Part shown: one piece after another, positions 31,399 through 43,800 of the stretch
How positions within the stretch are numbered: the first letter of the stretch is position 1
Layout of the letters: every line of letters begins with the position of its first letter
From: Antedon mediterranea
Lineage: Eukaryota > Echinodermata > Crinoidea > Comatulida > Antedonidae
DNA: 64,000 nucleotides
Direction of reading: 5' to 3'
NCBI RefSeq assembly: GCF_964355755.1
Contig: NC_092670.1
Location: 11,655,201 to 11,719,200, forward strand
Position numbers and translations under genes: made by a program
The notes under the pieces: generated by a model
Databases searched by the model: none
Seen by the model: the letters and a program-made list of their open reading frames with translations, nothing else
What the model was told of the DNA's origin: nothing

Positions 31399-34300
31399 AT
31401 GAAACTTTGCGTGTTATGTGTGATTTTGTCTCTTTTGAAAGTTGGCGAATCTGGTGAGTAGGCTATCTTTCATTTCATACATAATTAATAATAAAATTGT
31501 AAGAATAATAGTGTGTTTTATGTGCCGTTTGTAATTCAACAACAGTGATAAGAAAGGAAGAAGATTTTGTTTTCAATGTAAAAATTGCCGCGCTTATTCG
31601 AACTACTTTCTGTGAATAAGTATTTTTAAAATGGGTGTTTTAAAATGCCAAGGACACAATCCTACATAAAATAAGAACAAAACAAATCTATAGAACATTT
31701 ACAAATTGGCAAATTAGGAGTATATTTGAAGTTGAGAAAATACTTTATAATGTTACACTAAATTTTATAATGAAAATTGTTCACAATGCTATTTTAGAAA
31801 CAAGGGTTTAGCGCTTAAAAAAAGATAAATAATTGGAGATATTGGGAACCGTAACTCAAATCCCAAATCTTGTAAATAGTCCGGTACACCGGGGTAACCC
31901 AGCCCCTATACTCATCTAGAACGACTTTAAAGAGCACACGAGCATTTCTGTAGGCCAAACACTCTGATGGTTTATAATCTTTATCCAAGGAGACTCGTTC
32001 TACCACCAGAACCATGAAGCGAGTGAGCATCGAAACCTTACCATATGAGGCTGTGGAAAACGGTTCCACGTATTAAACCCCACTCCTCCACTCTCTCCTG
32101 CACTCACTCACTCTCCCAATCACTCATCTTATCACTTTTCTTAAATAACCATTCATTTTTATCTAGAGTTAACTAGTTATTGAAAATAAAATATTCTATA
32201 TCAATTGCTGGACCTTTAAGACTTATCAGCGGTCAGAGGTCATCGGACACAACAAAACGATAAACGGTTTCGGATTTAACAAAGCATCGGACAAAACTCT
32301 AGAAATTATGGTACCTTAGGGTACACGTTTTTAGAAGTAGGCATCAAAGTAGGCTAGAGTGTATTTATGCGATATCTTGCACAATTGGTTGTTTGATCTA
32401 ATAATTGAAACATTACATTACGATTAATGTACATTGTGTAATAATAATTAAAAGCATGAGCATATTTCCTTCGTAGCCTATAAACGTAGGTCGATTTTAC
32501 ATATGAATATATTTCTAAATCGGAAAAGAAATGTAGGATCATTATCTTTTAACTGTTACGACCAAGAATATTTTGTTTTTAATGTCAAAATTGCCTCCCT
32601 TAGGCCTATTAGAACTAATACTTTTAGTATTTACATAAATGTTTTAAAATGCCATGGACAAAATCCTACATAAAATAAGAATAAAACAAATCAATAGAAC
32701 ATTTACAAATTGGCAAATTAAGATTACGTCACGTATTTTTCGATAATACATTTGACGTAAATAACGTTATACTAAATGTTATACTGAAAATGGTTCACAG
32801 TGCAATTTTAGAAACAAGGGTTTAGTGCAATAAAAAGACATGAAATAAAAGGAGAGCGAATGAAAGTTAATATTGTACCGTAACTCAAATCCGAAATGTT
32901 GTAAATAGTAGGCCTACACCGGGGTAACCCCAGCTGCCCCTATACTCATCTAAAAAAACTTTAAAGTGTATATGCGCATTTTGTGGGCCTACACTCTGGA
33001 CCTACGGTTTATAATCTTTATCCGAAGAGACTCGTTCTACCAAACCAGAACCATGAAGCGAGTGAGCATTGAAACCTTGCCATAAGATGTGGAAATAAAT
33101 GTCTTAACCGCACGCCCAATATGTTACCCATTGCATTATTATGGAGTTGAAACTAGTTATTGAAAATAAAGTATTCTATAGTATTACTGGACCTTTAAGA
33201 TTCAGAGGTCATTAACGAGGAGGACACAAAGAAACGATTAATGAAAGCACCAAGCAAAACTCTGGAGATTAAGCCTTAGGGCACTCGTTTTTAGAATTAT
33301 GCATCAGAGTAGGCAAGAGTACGGTAGCTAGTAAAATTTGTTGTTTGGTCTAATAATTGAAACGTTACATTACGATTGTATATAAATTATGTAATAATAA
33401 TTACAAGCACGAGTACATTTCCTTCGTACCTTAAACTTTGATTGATTTTCGATATGAACAGATTTCTAAATCGGAAAAGGATCATTATCTTTTAACTGTT
33501 ACGACTAAGCTTATATATCTGGACCTCCCGGTATGAATACCATGGAGGAAGAATCTCCTCAAAATGCTATGTTAACAGTTGGTCTGGCTGGTCTTGATGA
33601 CGTTTGTCATCTCTGTAAATTATATGGCTTTCGTAGTACAAAACCATTTCAGATTCAGATTCAGATAATATTTATTTAGATAATAATGAATGAATATATA
33701 CAAAATAGAAAAAAGATATTAAAGTGAACATAGATAAAACAGTAATTGGTAGTCATTATTACCATGGATCCCTTCTAGAAGTTAAAAACTTGTCTCGTAG
33801 GGACCCATAACAAAACACATTACTAAAAAAATAAAAATAACCTAGAATATATAATTATATAATTTAGGATAAAAAATTACAGTATAATAACATAACTAAC
33901 ATCTTCTTTATACAAATTATTTAAATTATATTTCAATAGTTTCATGATAATTATAAATGAAATAACTACCGATATTGGTAAATGAAAAAAAAATATGTAT
34001 ACATAAATTATAATTCCAGTATATATATAGTATATACTATATATACATTATATATAGTATAGATTAAAGATTGCAATAATAAACAACAACTAATATTTTG
34101 TGTAAGACATAAATAGTGAGTATAAATAATGATAATAAGCATATTAACTAAGCAGTATAATATTTAGATATATAATGATTCTTTAACTTTTTTCGGAAAG
34201 TAAATAATGATATTGACGTTTTGATATTTGGTGGGATATGATTCCACAAATTAGGACCTGATATAGTTATAAAAAATTTAGTTTTTGTAAGTCTAGCAAA

Positions 34301-37300
34301 AGGAATGTTTAAATGAGAAGTTCTTAAATTGTAATTGTGAAATTTGGTATGTTTACAGAGCATATCAATCATAGAAATAGGAAGTTGGTTTTTAAAATAA
34401 TTAAACATAAAACTGGCAACTTGAACATTGTGGATATCCGTTAATTTTAATATACCAAGACGTTTAAAAAGGGGTTCAGATGAGGTTCTATATGGTGAAA
34501 AAGTAATAATTCTAGCTGCACGTTTTTGTAATTTAGTTAATCTAGCAATATTAGAAGAGTAATCTGCAGCCCAAATAATGTTACAATACTGGAAACAAGG
34601 AAGTACAAGTGTGTTATAAAGAGAAATTAAAATATTTAGAGGGAAGAAGTGCTTAAGTCTGTTAATAATACTAATAGATCTTGATATTTTTTTCGAAACG
34701 TAATTTTGATGACTGGTCCATTTGAGGTTTTCATGAATATATACACCTAAAAAAAGTGTTTCAGTTTTGCGTTCAATTTGAATTCCGCCAAGAAGTATAT
34801 TTAGGTCATCAACTTTTAGTTTACGTTGAGAATTGTGAAAAATTAAATAATTTGTTTTAAGAGTATTAATAAGTAATTTGTATTTTTATTTATTTATTTC
34901 AAAAACCTCCCGAAAGAGAAGCATAAGCTACAAATGTTTAAAATACAAGAATTAAATGTTTAAAAAGTTGTAATAGTCTACACATATCTATCAACATCGT
35001 TAAAAAATATAAAGTACTTTACACTATCACAGATTCCATGACCAATACAGTATAGTTAAATATGATTTAACATGCCAGTGATACTTTAAAATAAAAAATA
35101 GTTTTAATAAAAGAAAAAAATAATAAATAAATAAATAAATAAACAATTAAATAAAAAAATAAAAACAGTTTTTATAACTTAAACCAATCGATTTTGTCGT
35201 GCAATTTAGAGAGTTTATTGCAGTGAATTAAGTTAAGTGAAGACACGAATACAAAATAGTATTTTACTGTATTTATAACGTTTTATGAAGAAAATTACAA
35301 CATTCTTTCTATTTTTAAAGTTAAAAGATTGGAGGACAAATTCATTGCAACGCAACGCGTATCATTTCAATATAGACGTATTTCAGTTGGTTATCACTAC
35401 AATTTCATTTTTCCCTGCCTGTTACAATTAAGTGACATTAAGAAACATCCGATTTCTAAACGTGTTAAAAAAATCAATTAAACTACGTGTTCATTATTTC
35501 AGCTTATCTCTCCTTCAAGAAACCCACGTCATCTAAATCAGGTAATTCTGAAGAGGCAACTGATGGCAAAGACGGTATTGAGGAAGGCTGCACGCACTCA
35601 GTCCACGGTAGGCTTAATTACATGTACATCTATTTATTTGAGAAAAGTTCAGTTTATTCGATGATCATCCCCAATTGATATTGCATTTTTAGAATATATA
35701 TTTTTAGATAGTTTCTTACTGACACCTCCCCAAAGACACGGGGAATTGATGCGGACACCCGTGTCTGGAAAAGAGTTCGCTTACGGAGTGTCCACTTATA
35801 CGAGTAGTTGGATAGAAGATCCACACTTTTTAACGAAGTGTGACCGAACCTCTCTTTTCTAGGTTATTATATTAATATACTCAGAGAAGAGTTAAACTAC
35901 TGTAATTTCATTCTTCCCTGATATATTTATATTCCATAAAAGGCTGTACTCGAAAACAACTCGATCCCTTCTGAAGTCTCGGTAGAAACAAACAATATTG
36001 AAGAGGCAAATAAACCTATGCCTGTACTAGAATGCATGATTAATAGATCTCTCTTTGAAATTTCTCCTTCTTCAACCACCCACTTATTCTGTCTTAACTC
36101 TGGTTCATATCACTTTACTTCCATTAAAAACAATCCGGATCGATCATTTCATTTCATTTTATTTGTTTACAGGAAGCACATCTTCAGGTGAATGGTTAAG
36201 AGTAGATTTGGAAAAAGAGTATAACATAACAAGAGTGACAGTAATCAACCGCGTTGAATATGAAAACCATCGTAAGTAGGATTGTCTCTAATGCTTTATT
36301 ACTCTGAGACGCAACACAAGCACGTACGCGCAACAAAGTGGGTTTACCATTCACAAGCGATAGATTATTCGAACTGTCGCTTGTCATTGGTCCACGATCG
36401 CTTGAGAGTTTACGTCCTTGTAGTAGGAACCAAGCTTAATCACCGACGTTGTAAGAATCGAATGATAAACCGAATTTAATTAAAACGTCATATGACCAGC
36501 TGAATTCAAAATGTAGGATTTTTATCTCTTTTAGTGTTATGTAGTTTATCACATTCAAAAGAGCACACTTTTGTTGCTCAACAATTGTAATATAACGTTC
36601 TATATCTATAGAGTGGTTAATTAATTGTTAACGAATCATACGTTTGCAGGAATCACCTACATAGTCGTGGGTTACATTGCGTGTGAATTGCGCCCTCAAC
36701 TCGAACTTTATCACAGTAAATTAAAACAATCAATTAATTATTGATTACTCTTTATTAGATTTTGTTGATAACAGGCTTGAAGGCGCTGAAGTAAAAACAA
36801 GTTCAGAAGAAGATATTGAAAGTGCAGAAAAATGTGGCGAAAGTGTTACTGATACTGAATCGAGCCCAATCATTGATTTTCTGTGCCAGAAAGGAACCAG
36901 AGGTCGATATGTGTTCATATGGAATCCTAGAAAAGAATATTTGCATATTTGTGAGATGCGTGTATATAACGAGGACGAACCTAAAATAAGTATGTTTAAA
37001 AAATGCGAAATTGTATTTTTTTAATTAACAAAATAATAAACAAAAGGCCATAATACAATGTTATTCGATTATCGGCAACTTTTACTAATACAACATCACA
37101 TGTGTTTCACATGTATTTTATTATTGTATATAAAACACTTAACCTCACCTAACCTTACTTAATACAAGCACCACATATGATACAAATGAAATGTTCTATT
37201 ACCAAATATTCCTATGGTACTGGGCAAAATGCAGTATGTATGAAAATGGTTGCGTTATTTGCAACGAAGCTCATAGGCATTATACAGTATAGGGAGAAGC

Positions 37301-40300
37301 AGTTGCTATTCAACGTATGTTGAATAGTGGTAATATCCAAACAAGTTTAGAGTTTACGAATTTTCTTTTCTGTTTATAAGTTTATTAATATGGATGATAT
37401 TTCCGAAATACAAAGAAATTGAATTGAATTGAATAACAAAAAATAACATTTATTTCCAAATAATGGTGGCGTCACCAAGAAAGCAAATGCTTGTGTCATT
37501 AACAAAGTTAAATTGTGTCATAAAGTGATCAATGAAATTCGATACTAAGTTTTTCATTTTTGTACTTTTACTACTATTGTAATATAATGTTTGTTGAGGT
37601 ACTAATGAAGACTCTTACTCGCTTAACTGTCGTAACACATATATTTTTTATTCATTATAATAGGCCTACTTCAGTACAATATACAACTATAACTAAAGAT
37701 AAGGAACGGAGGATCAGTGATGCTGTCGGTGAGGTGTGAGTGTAGGTCTGCTTCTGAAGAAGTGGCTGTGAGGTGGCTGTAAGGTGTGTGCTCCGTGAAG
37801 TGGCTGTAAGGTGTGTGCTCCGTGAAGTGGCTGTAAGGTGTGTGCTCCGTGAGGTGGCTGTAAGGTGTGTCTGGGCTCTTCTGAAACTTGGGGGTATATT
37901 GGCTTCGGTTCATTTGCATATGTCATTACGTAATTTTAGAGGTTACTGATTGGTCCTAAGTTGATCCAGGGGTGTTTAAGTGGGAGTGATTGATCTTATC
38001 TGGGGAGGTTACAATGATGAATTGGCCCTGTCGAATCTTTGCTTAAAACTGTCAATATCTAACTGTTTTACGATGGGAACAGTTAGAGAGGTCAAATAAA
38101 CTGTTTAATTTTTGGGATTTAATTATGAGCTAAATTGACTAAATGTACTTTTGAAACATCTGGACAATTTCTCCTCTGGACTTTCTGGGTCAAGTTTGTG
38201 AACTTATTTGAATTCTGATACAAAGGTCAATTTCTTAATTATAAAAGTATATCATTATATTGATAAAGTTGTGAAAATAATGATATATTGTGGATAAGTT
38301 TGTGTCAACGACACACACATTTGTTTCTTTAAAGTTTTAAGTGATTAAGTTTGACATTTTGATTTTCTTGAGTTTTATGTTTTGATTTGATTGATTTATG
38401 TTGAAGGCCATTAGAACGCGATAAGTTGTCGCAAGATTTGATGTATGTTCAATGTAACATACTATTTTTAAGTTTTGTATTTTATTTTTAACTGATTTAT
38501 GTTTGATTTACGCGAATTTTATACCAAATTCATTTTTAATTTCATTTTTTTTTAAGAGAGAGAAGAGAGAGTGAAAGTGATAAGGTTACACTTCAGAGTC
38601 AATGGTTTTGGCTAACTCAATTTTTGCTTATATGTATAATAATGTTTTTTTTCCTTTTATATAACTTTAATTTTGCATGCCACTATTATAACCATTTTTA
38701 TATTTTAAATAGATTAGAAAAAAAAAGGGAAACAGAGGGATGTAATATAATGATATACTTTTATAATTAAGAAATCGACCTTTGTATCAGAATTCAAATA
38801 AGTTCGCAAACTTGACCCAGAAAGTCCAGAGGAGAAATTGTCCAGATGTTTCAAAAGTACATTTAGTAAATTTAGCTCATAATTAAATTCCAAAAGTAAA
38901 CAGTTTATTTGACCTCTCTAACTGTTCCCATCGTAAAACAATTAGATATTGACAGTTTTAAGCAAAGATTCGACAGGGCCAATTCATCATTGTAACCTCC
39001 CAGATAAGATCAATTACTCCCACTTAAACACCCCTGGATCAACTTAGGACCAATCGTTACCCTCACAGATGACGTAGTGACGTATGCAAATGAACCGAAG
39101 CCAATATACCCCCAAGTTTCAGAAGAGCCTAGACACACCTTACAGTCACCTCACGGAGCACACACCTCACAGCCACTTCTTCAGAAGCAGACCTACACAC
39201 TTCACACCTCACCGACAGCATCACTGATCCTCTGTTCCTTATCTATACTTATCCTTAGTTATAGTTGTATATTGTACTGAAGTATTATTGTATCATCAAG
39301 TATTATACTGAATAAACAATATATGTGTTACGACAGTTAAGCGAGTAAGAGTCTTCATTACAAGTCAGTACCTCAACAACACAACACTATATTACACTAT
39401 ACTACTTCAAAAAATGTTTCGAATGGACTTTCATTACTTTATACAACACCACCAGTCGTATTGTTTTTATTTTATGGTAGGTTTATTTTTGTTTTAAAAA
39501 GTATTGAAAATTTGTTGGACCACAAAAGGAATTTATCTAATAATATTTGATAATTTAGGCATTTTTGTACGATCCACGATTATACATTATTAAATTTTAA
39601 TCCATACTTAAATGATAATCCTATAGACGAATGCAGAGAAACTGAATCTGGTGACGACTATCGAGGTAATGTGGCCATCACCAAAAACGGTCGAGTTTGT
39701 CAGCAATGGACGTCAAAAACTCCACACTCTCATTCTGTTGTACAAGATCCAGATAAAGGAATCGGTGATCATAATCTGTGCAGGAACCCGGATGGCAAAG
39801 CAGGAGGACCGTGGTGTTATACCAACGATGCAGATACTGAATTGGAATATTGTGACGTTGGTGAAGTTAACGAGTACTGTCCACTTGGTATGTTTCTCCA
39901 ACTTTGCGTGATAACGGAACCTACACGATATTCATAGTAATACTATAATACGGCTAAGCATGTTAATTTACTACTACTACTCACTACGCCTGTAGTTTAC
40001 TGCAACAATTACTTTCCTTGCTACTTTTTGCTACAATCTCACTACAATTGCTACCGTACTTCTGAAATGTGATGCTTTTCTATACTTGCTACTACCGCAA
40101 CTACTGCTAGTACATACTATAATACATATGTTCTCCAACATGAACGATCCTGTTGCTGATGCCAATCACTAACTGTAGCTTAGTGGTTAACGTGCTTCTC
40201 ATCCAATGTACAGGGTTCAATCCTGACCTACTGCTAGGGTTACTCGACATGAATCTTTCTACACCCCCTAAGCATCAAATAAGATATAGCATATTAGCAT

Positions 40301-41661
40301 GATGAGTGTATCCATTTTTCAATTGGCGAGTTCAAATTGTGAATAGTGAAAATGATCTGGTTAGGTGTATTACAAACTATTTGTTACGACATTCAAATCT
40401 CTACACTAGGTGTAAAAAAAATCCTATTTTAGTTTGATTTTCTGGTTTGTATTATTGTTTTGTTGTACAGTATATATGGAATATTTATTCTGAAATAAAG
40501 TGATCAAATCAAATCAAATTACGAAAAAAAATTATTAAGATCGTTTTTGAAACTAAACTTTTCGCTTTTCAGATTCTGATGACATTGCGAATCCTATAGG
40601 AATAGTGGTAGTGAATTATGCAGCTACTATCTGCTATCTGCTATCATCAGACAAATACAGATCTACAACTACATTTAACATCAATGAAATATCAGGTTGT
40701 CCAACCACGGCGTTTACAACAGATGTCTTTACAAGCCAATCTTTCACTTTAGGTTTTCACTTTTACTCTGACTACAACTCGGTCGGGGACATTGTACGTC
40801 TTGGGAACAATGATCACTATCTTACTATTACACAAACCGTGTCAGACAAGCAGTTTTATCATTCTGAGGTAAAGGTTAACTACAAAGATGATGTACTGAC
40901 TCGAGCTTTCGTCTTACCACCAAACGTATGGACTTTCATTGGTGTGACGTTTGATGGAAATAACAAAAATATAAAACTCTGGAGGAATGGAGAAATTGCG
41001 AGTATTGGATATACATCATTCACAAATTTGGAATTTAAACATACCATCAAAACTGAGTTTACTGATACCGGTTTGGCCATGGTGCAAGTCTACGATGAAG
41101 TGATCAACGAAGTGGCAATGAAAGCGGCAAGAGATCTTCAGTTTAATATGCCTAGTAGGTGTTCTATTATAGCAAAATAATTTACCAAAACAATCATTTT
41201 GGTTACACGTACAAAGCATCATTATTCTGACCAGAGGTGAATCTTAGACTTTTTCCATTATTTATTTGCCGAGCTCTCTGATCCTCGTTTAAATTTTACC
41301 CAATCAATACGTCTTCAGCCATCTTTGATAACAGTTTAAATAAAAAATATTATCAACGTACATCATTTTTTCTTGAATGTGTATGTCTGTTTTTTTTTCT
41401 TCAGAAATGAAATCCCGCCAACAAGCTGCCTTCTTAAAGAAACTCGCCAGAAATGAGCGCGTTCACGGCCAAACAGTTTCGAAACATACTTGTCGATATT
41501 TGATACAATGCTCTCACTTGTGTCTGGGCAATATTTTCTGCGAAGGGTTTTGGTTTTACACAGGCAGATGTACGTTGTTGGGATGTGTTCAGATCTCAAA
41601 AGGAAAAGAAGATGAAATACTTGGTACATACTACTTGAAGGGTCATAATCAATTTATTTAG
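31399..41661 (+). CDS. Lectin-kringle copy B: secreted FTP-kringle-LamG-PAN protein, intact (529 aa)
   Basis: Exons 31399-31453, 35503-35607, 36173-36271, 36759-36989, 39627-39887, 40573-41154, 41405-41661; all junctions are phase 1 and the sum is 530 codons including TAG. Signal peptide MKLCVLCVILSLLKVGES. The F-type lectin/FTP domain spans about residues 20-165 (KKPTSSKSG, GCTHS, GEWLRVDLEKEYNITRV, INRVEY, FVDNRLEGAEV, GRYVFIWNP, YLHICEMRVYNE). One kringle follows, with six Cys (about 166-250; NLCRNPDGKAGGPWCYT). Then a LamG-like jelly roll (about 251-445) and a PAN/apple-like Cys-rich tail. F-type lectins bind fucosylated glycans; kringles and PAN domains usually bind proteins. An extracellular recognition role is inferred. 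In this copy the kringle Trp before EYC is Leu, and exon 6 is two codons longer at its end (GTAGGT donor). Confidence 0.88.
31454..35502. other. Copy B intron 1: internal duplications and a LINE
   Basis: About 31680-32570 and 32660-33510 are diverged copies of one roughly 0.9-1-kb unit (shared GAAACAAGGGTTTAG, TATACTCATCTA, CCAGAACCATGAAGCGAGTG, CTGGACCTTTAAGA). A partial third copy lies at 30530-30680. They are followed by a LINE at 33649-34885 and the segment shared with copy A. Confidence 0.6.
33649..34885 (-). mobile_element. 5'-truncated LINE (reverse transcriptase C-terminus)
   Basis: The minus strand from about 34885 to 34148 reads open for about 245 codons: LINTLKTNYLIFHNSQRKL, TLFLGVYIHENLKWTSHQ, LPCFQYCNIIWAADYSS, LQKRAARIITFSPYRTS, then NYNLRTSHLNIPFARLTKTK, GPNLWNHIPPNIKTS and stop. 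This is the post-polymerase region of an L2/CR1-type element. The 3' end carries repeats of TCTGAA (33649-33671, minus sense). No catalytic motifs are present. Confidence 0.75.
36290..36437. mobile_element. MITE family M2 copy in copy B intron 3
   Basis: GAGACGCAACACAAGCACGT at the left, GTAGGAACCAAGCTTAATC at the right, with the internal CATTGGTCCACGATCGCTTG. Orthologous in position to 23497-23657 of copy A. Confidence 0.65.
37060..37440 (+). repeat. LINE-like 3' fragment in copy B intron 4
   Basis: Ends in ATTGAATTGAATTGAATAAC (about 37418-37437), a short tandem tail typical of L2/CR1-type LINE insertions. No coding sequence remains. Confidence 0.4.
37573..39405. mobile_element. Inverted pair of LTR-like repeats with polypurine tract
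   Basis: Arms of about 690 bp (37573-38261) and 665 bp (38741-39405) are inverted copies. In the right arm the order is a purine tract with AAAAAAGGGAAACAGAGGGA (to 38740), TGTAATATAATG start, and a terminal part with CTGAATAAACAATATATG (polyadenylation-like), ending CCTCAACAACA. This is the layout of a retroelement 3' LTR. The left arm is the reverse complement and includes an expanded 27-bp repeat (GGCTGTAAGGTGTGTGCTCC) at about 37755-37865. The 480-bp spacer is non-coding. Open frames in the arms (MTYANEPKPIYPQVS) occur in both copies. Confidence 0.65.
40172..40262 (+). repeat. tRNA-derived SINE, best preserved copy
   Basis: TAGCTTAGTGGTTAACGTGC (40176-40195) matches a tRNA A box, and GGGTTCAATCCTGACC (40213-40228) a B box, spaced as in tRNA genes. 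It is followed by TACTGCTAGGGTTACTCG. It does not fold into a full cloverleaf as far as I can see, so it is a SINE rather than a tRNA gene. Confidence 0.65.
40330..40530 (+). repeat. LINE-like 3' tail insertion in copy B intron 5
   Basis: Ends ATAAAGTGATCAAATCAAAT followed by CAAATT, a short tandem tail. It is absent from the matching intron of copy A. Confidence 0.4.
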
Positions 41662-43800
41662 GAGATCCTCTACGAAATAATTAGTATGATTTATTGATGA
41701 CAGTTTTCTTGTATTTGAGGGTATTTTAGTCGATTTCAGATTATTACTAGAGACTAATTAACAAATCTTCGTATTATCAAATTAGGAAGTATTAATGTTG
41801 GATTCTATCACGTTGAGGAAACCATTGCAATCAAAAGTGTTCAATGTTTACCTTCCAATTGCACTGTGTTCTTTAAACGCGAGCCAGATGTGTACATTGG
41901 ACAGTTTAAAGTCCTCTTCCCGAGAAGAGCCACCAGAGCCATGGTTGAGTTGTGCCTTTTGTAACCTGTGCAGATAGTTTCCCGCACAGTACACTAAGTC
42001 AGCAAGTGTGCCTAAGTTTTGTAGAGTTCAACATTTGAATATTTAATATTTTATGTCATTGTCTCATTATACATACACATATACTTTGTAACGTACACAC
42101 AATATATTTATTTTGTATTGTACGTAGAAAATTGGTTCACTTACAAATATTGCATTTAGCACTATGGGAAAATTGTATTAGCAGATATTAGCAATATCAA
42201 TGGTACAATAGAGCAATCACAGTTTCATCAGCTTAAAACTTACTTATAAAAGTAAAGTTTTTTAGCAGAAATTAGCAAAATCATTGCTTAAAATAGCAAG
42301 AGCAGTCTAAGCACAGTATAACCAGTTTATTTTAGCGTAATAAAACAACAAAAGAATGCTGAAACAGCAATTGTCAGTTTCTCAAGTTTTTTTGCAATAT
42401 CAATGGCAAAATAAAGTGGTAGCAAGTAAACTAGTAGCAATTGATACAACAGCAATAAGTATGCTAAAATAGAAATTCTACTGGCCAAAACAGACATCGA
42501 TATTAATGGCGTGTTCGCAGGCAATGTTCCCACCTTGGTAAAGTTTACCATTGATGGTAGCAAAGTGAAATATAGATTCAGCAGTGAAAAATACCAGTGC
42601 TAATGAAGTGCAGAATAGCTGATTTAAGTTTGAAGAAAGCATAAACAATAAGATAATGAGTATATAACGGATATTTTCTTAAGTTTGCAAAATTAACTAA
42701 ATATTTAGATTTTACATTATTCTGCTTTGTTATGCTTAGACCACCGATCCAGATAAGAAAAATTGTAAAGTTGTACTCATTTTTGTATGTTTTTTTGTTA
42801 AACCACTTTTATTCAATGAAACAAAAGGCAATCAGTACACAATCAAATAAGAGAATCAAATCCTAAGACAAATGCTTACCTTAAGCAAGGACTATTCATT
42901 GCAAAAAGGGGATGGCAAGGCAAATGCAAAAATATAATGGTTTAAAAAAATATATCCAAACAAAATGTACTTACCCTGGAGGGCAAATGTATGTGGATTA
43001 AGGTGGTGTTCACAAAAGAGAAAAAAAAAACAATCATGTGCATGCAATGTATTTTTCTTGTAGTTTTATTGTCTTTTATTGTCATAAATATGTCAAGAAA
43101 ATGAATTTCCATTTTAAGTGGACCAATAAAATGTCTTGAATCTTGAATCAATATGCGCAGGTAGACGTTTATATTAATATATTCAGTTTCTGTTAGTGAT
43201 GATCTTCTACTTTTTGTTGCATGAAGTTTAGATTAAAGCCTAGTATACAATAGCATACTTAAGTTTCCAGACCACCACCATTTTCGTGCAGTTTTTTTTT
43301 TGCCACCAGAGTCCGGGTGATCGATTTGCGCGAATACATACATGCATGTACATTTATTTTACATTTATTGTTACCCGCAACGCGAAGTAGACCAAACGCT
43401 AGGAATTGTCAAATCACAAGCGTTATCTATTGAGTCGTGATTTGTTAAATAGGTTGAGCTGCTGCGCTTACGTTCGTTGTGTTGCGTCGTTCAAGTGGGA
43501 ACCAAGTATTAAAGAGTCTTCGATTTCTGGACTAGGTCTGTAAATTATGCAGTGTAATTTCGTCGTCCAGCTTAGATAAATCCTATGTTGTCACTTTGAC
43601 AAACTCAACTGAATGTATTCGAATAGTTTTTCCATATGACGTCGTAATACGAACTCCTGGGTCCTCGAAAGCTAGCTCCCTATTATTAGGTGATAGTGAC
43701 ATCTTTAAAGAAAAACCGACTTACTGTAAAGTATAAAGTTGCTATAGTTACTAAGTGTATACGGATATTAGTATTTGCATCGGTACCAATAACAAGTACC
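41662..43800. other. Spacer between lectin-kringle copies B and C
   Basis: No gene. 42170-42600 is unusually rich in TAGCA/AGCAA words (degenerate internal repetition). 43045-43150 ends in GTCTTGAATCTTGAATC, a LINE-like tail. An M2 MITE lies at 43372-43507. Confidence 0.45.
43372..43507. mobile_element. MITE family M2 copy upstream of copy C
   Basis: CCCGCAACGCGAAGTAGACC on the left, TTGCGTCGTTCAAGTGGGAA plus CCAAG on the right, with the internal GAATTGTCAAATCACAAGCG block. Confidence 0.6.

Noticed and set aside
37671-37926. Pro/His-rich ORFs in the inverted LTR-like arms
   Set aside because: Same peptide appears in both arms and expands with the 27-bp repeat; no retroviral protein domain seen.
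40172-40262. Candidate tRNA gene
   Set aside because: A and B boxes are present but no convincing acceptor stem or anticodon arm; multiple diverged copies indicate a SINE.
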